Assembly: GCA_015063165.1 (NCBI GenBank) | Contig: SUSZ01000001.1 | Span: 62,001-126,000 of the forward strand | From: Thermoplasmata archaeon | GTDB taxonomy: Archaea > Thermoplasmatota > Thermoplasmata > Methanomassiliicoccales > Methanomethylophilaceae | Direction of reading: 5' to 3' | DNA length: 64,000 nt | Position numbers and translations under genes: made by a program | The notes under the pieces: model-generated | The model's input: only the letters and a program-made list of their open reading frames with translations | What the model was told of the DNA's origin: nothing | Database searches by the model: none | Shown: positions 62,274 to 64,000 of the stretch, in pieces | Numbering within the stretch: the first letter of the stretch is position 1 | How the letters are laid out: the number at the start of each line of letters is the position of its first letter

Positions 62274-64000
62274 TCATGCGACAATGAACGGGGCGTTAAT
62301 TGTCTTCTTAATGCTGTCCACGGTATAGTTGCCGCCAAGGAAGTTGTTGTAGTAGTACACAAGATCCTCCCAGGCGCTCTCCTCGCTATAGCTGTCGGTT
62401 CCGTACACATAGGTAGACAGGATCGGAAGCAGCGATATGCTCGAAGCTCCGCCGATGACGCTGAACGACACACCGATAATCTGGCCATCGTATCCGGCGC
62501 TTCTGAACCATCCAGCAATCTTATTCACGGTAGCGATGTAGTCTTCGTAGGTGTTGACCGAAACGGCCTCGACAAATATGACATCGGGATCGTACCTCAG
62601 GATATTCTCGACGGACAGTCCGGTGATGTATCCCTCGGATCCGAGAGGATAGGCGTTGGTCATCTTGAGGTTGACAACGGTAGCCACGTCAGCGTAGTTC
62701 TCGAGTCCGGTGGACATGGTGTCCATTCCGAGGTCGGAAGGCGAGTTGCAGGAGTGAGAGGTGAGCAGAATGTAGCTCTTCTCCTCTCCGGCGGAGATTC
62801 CAGCAGTAGCCTTGTTGAGAATCTCGTTGATGTTGTCCATGTAATCGAGATACTGCTGGTACTTCTCGTTGTCGAAGCAGTTCATGAGCGCACCGATTGT
62901 GATAGTAGCGGCGATTCCCTCGATTCCGTTGATCCATCTGGCCTCATGGAGCTTGATCTGGTCGATCGGGAACGAGGAATAACCGGACTTCACCTTCTGG
63001 TCGAAGGTGGCATCGTACACATATCCTCCCTGTCCCATCACGACGGTGGCTCCGGAAGCCACTACCTTCTCGTAGTCGAAGGGATAGCTCCCGAGCCTGG
63101 TCCACTTGGACGCGCCGGGATATACGGACTCGTCGTAGTCCCCGTCGAGGGTGGCTGCGATCAGGTCGTACTTTCCAAGGATCTTCAGAAGGTCGGCGTC
63201 CATCGCACCTCCGATGGCGATCTTTCCTGTGAGCGGGAAGGTGATCTTCACGGTCTCGAGCAGATCGTTGACATAGAACATGGGGGCGGTGTCCCTGTTG
63301 AGGAAGCACCTGAGCAGATCCACGTCCTCCGGGGTGATCTTGCCGTCGGCGTTGGTGTCGGCCAGAGGGTTCTTCGTCTTGTCCCAGGTGGCCTTTCCGT
63401 CGACATAGCTCTGGACGAGCCTGATGTCGCTCTCGTCGAGGAACACGTCGTTGTTGGCGTTTCCGAACACGAGAAGCTTGGTGTTGACCGAGCTGACGGT
63501 GGCCTTTCCGGAGTTGGCGGTGAGACAGGAGAACGGATCGTCGACCGACTGAGTCGAAGTCGTGACTATAAAAGGAGCTATGATCGTCTTCTTGATGGAT
63601 TCAACGGTGTAGTCCTCTCCCAGGAAGGTGTTATAGTAATAGACTAGGTCTCTCCAAGCGCTGCTCTCGCTATAGTCTGCAGTTCCGTAGACATATGTGG
63701 AGAGGATGGGAAGCAGAGCGATACTGGATGCTCCTCCCATGACGTTGAAGGAGGTTCCGATGATCTTTCCGTCATAGCCGGCGCTTGTGAACCATGCGGC
63801 GATCTTGTTGACGGTAGCCACATAGTCGTCGTAATTGTTGACCGAGACGGCCTCGACGAAGAGAACATCTGGGTCGTACTTCAGGATGTTCTCGACGGAC
63901 AATCCGGTGATATATCCCTCGGGTCCGATGGGGTAGGCGTTGGTCATCTTGAGGTTGACGACCGTCGCGACATCCGCGTAGTTTTCGAGTCCGGTGGACA
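62274..64000 (-). CDS. Duplicated ABC substrate-binding protein with internal dockerin-like domain (5' end outside window)
   Basis: The frame is open to the window edge, so the gene begins outside; the M at 63947 in the ORF track is internal. Visible order: the C-terminal lobe of a TroA/BtuF-type binding domain (STGLENYADVATVVNLKMTN ... APFIV), a ~75-residue dockerin-like module with two calcium-loop helices (NANNDVFLDESDIRLVQ and ADTNADGKITPEDVDLLRCFLN), then a complete second binding domain (KITFPLTGKIAIGG ... APFIVA). The two binding domains end in near-identical sequence. It captures the ligand of the 60-62 kb importer. A dockerin in such a protein implies attachment to a cohesin-like partner or simply calcium-stabilised spacing. 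Confidence 0.85.
   Translation of the reverse strand, partial: STGLENYADVATVVNLKMTNAYPIGPEGYITGLSVENILKYDPDVLFVEAVSVNNYDDYVATVNKIAAWFTSAGYDGKIIGTSFNVMGGASSIALLPILSTYVYGTADYSESSAWRDLVYYYNTFLGEDYTVESIKKTIIAPFIVTTSTQSVDDPFSCLTANSGKATVSSVNTKLLVFGNANNDVFLDESDIRLVQSYVDGKATWDKTKNPLADTNADGKITPEDVDLLRCFLNRDTAPMFYVNDLLETVKITFPLTGKIAIGGAMDADLLKILGKYDLIAATLDGDYDESVYPGASKWTRLGSYPFDYEKVVASGATVVMGQGGYVYDATFDQKVKSGYSSFPIDQIKLHEARWINGIEGIAATITIGALMNCFDNEKYQQYLDYMDNINEILNKATAGISAGEEKSYILLTSHSCNSPSDLGMDTMSTGLENYADVATVVNLKMTNAYPLGSEGYITGLSVENILRYDPDVIFVEAVSVNTYEDYIATVNKIAGWFRSAGYDGQIIGVSFSVIGGASSISLLPILSTYVYGTDSYSEESAWEDLVYYYNNFLGGNYTVDSIKKTINAPFIVA
62285..62716 (-). repeat. Direct repeat, copy B (offset 1,284 bp)
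   Basis: This stretch repeats at 63569-64000 in the same frame, for example the 20-base string around AGGCGTTGGTCATCTTGAGG at 62651 and 63935. It is 428 codons apart and encodes the second lobes of the two binding domains. High DNA similarity suggests recent duplication or gene conversion. Confidence 0.8.
63569..64000 (-). repeat. Direct repeat, copy A (continues beyond window)
   Basis: Partner of the repeat at 62285-62716; the match runs to the window edge, so its full length is unknown. Confidence 0.8.

Overview
The window looks like a chromosomal segment of a methylotrophic, hydrogen-dependent methanogenic archaeon of the Methanomassiliicoccales, probably the gut or rumen Methanomethylophilaceae. 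Evidence: a complete mcrBDGA operon, a separate MCR-activation operon of methanogenesis marker genes, monomethylamine methyltransferase genes with an in-frame amber (pyrrolysine) codon, a methylcobamide:CoM methyltransferase, a double GlcD-like flavoprotein, archaeal TATA boxes close to start codons (many leaderless genes), and almost no TAG stop codons. The order-level assignment is inference from these features; no search was run.

Layout. 1-0.5 kb: tail of an ACT-domain gene and the RNase P RNA gene. 0.5-2.5 kb: YcaO-type McrA thioamidation protein (marker 1) and a HAD phosphatase. 2.4-5 kb: mtmB (Pyl202), an unannotated structured RNA candidate, and mtmC. 5-7.9 kb: tandem-duplicated FAD oxidoreductase. 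8-15.8 kb: one tightly overlapped minus-strand operon, atwA-mcrC-mmp3-mmp6-mmp5-mmp15-mmp17-mmp7-DUF123. 15.9-17.9 kb: winged-helix/DUF2111 regulator candidate, a DUF6951-like gene and an unknown gene. 17.9-26.6 kb: four paralogous fusion proteins (2x[4Fe-4S] ferredoxin + FrhB-like + polysaccharide pyruvyl transferase-like) in alternating orientation. 26.6-31.3 kb: mcrBDGA plus DUF2098. 31.4-34.2 kb: DUF169, methylcobamide:CoM methyltransferase and a metallophosphoesterase. 34.3-37.3 kb: a metal-handling group (CbiX-like chelatase diverging from DUF4198, CooC-like ATPase, CooT-like protein, phosphoribosyltransferase). 37.3-48.1 kb: a small membrane protein, a 2,890-residue repetitive surface protein, and an MFS transporter co-transcribed with it. 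48.3-64 kb: a tetrapyrrole/metal acquisition region with BchI/BchD-like subunits, a CobN-like chelatase, two FecCD/BtuCD-type importers, a MATE exporter, a double methyltransferase and a duplicated, dockerin-containing binding protein cut by the window end.

How it works together. MtmB moves the methyl group of monomethylamine onto MtmC. The MtaA/MtbA-type enzyme passes it to coenzyme M, and McrABG reduces methyl-CoM to methane. YcaO modifies McrA, and the atwA-mcrC-mmp operon probably serves MCR activation. The CooC/CooT group and the chelatase/importer region plausibly supply nickel, cobalt, corrinoid or other tetrapyrrole for these enzymes. The four fusion proteins and the giant repeat protein probably belong to the cell envelope and are the least explained parts. 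The strongest undescribed leads are the fusion-protein array, the roughly 220-nt RNA candidate between mtmC and mtmB, the structured leader before the 55.2 kb permease, and the nickel-handling group.
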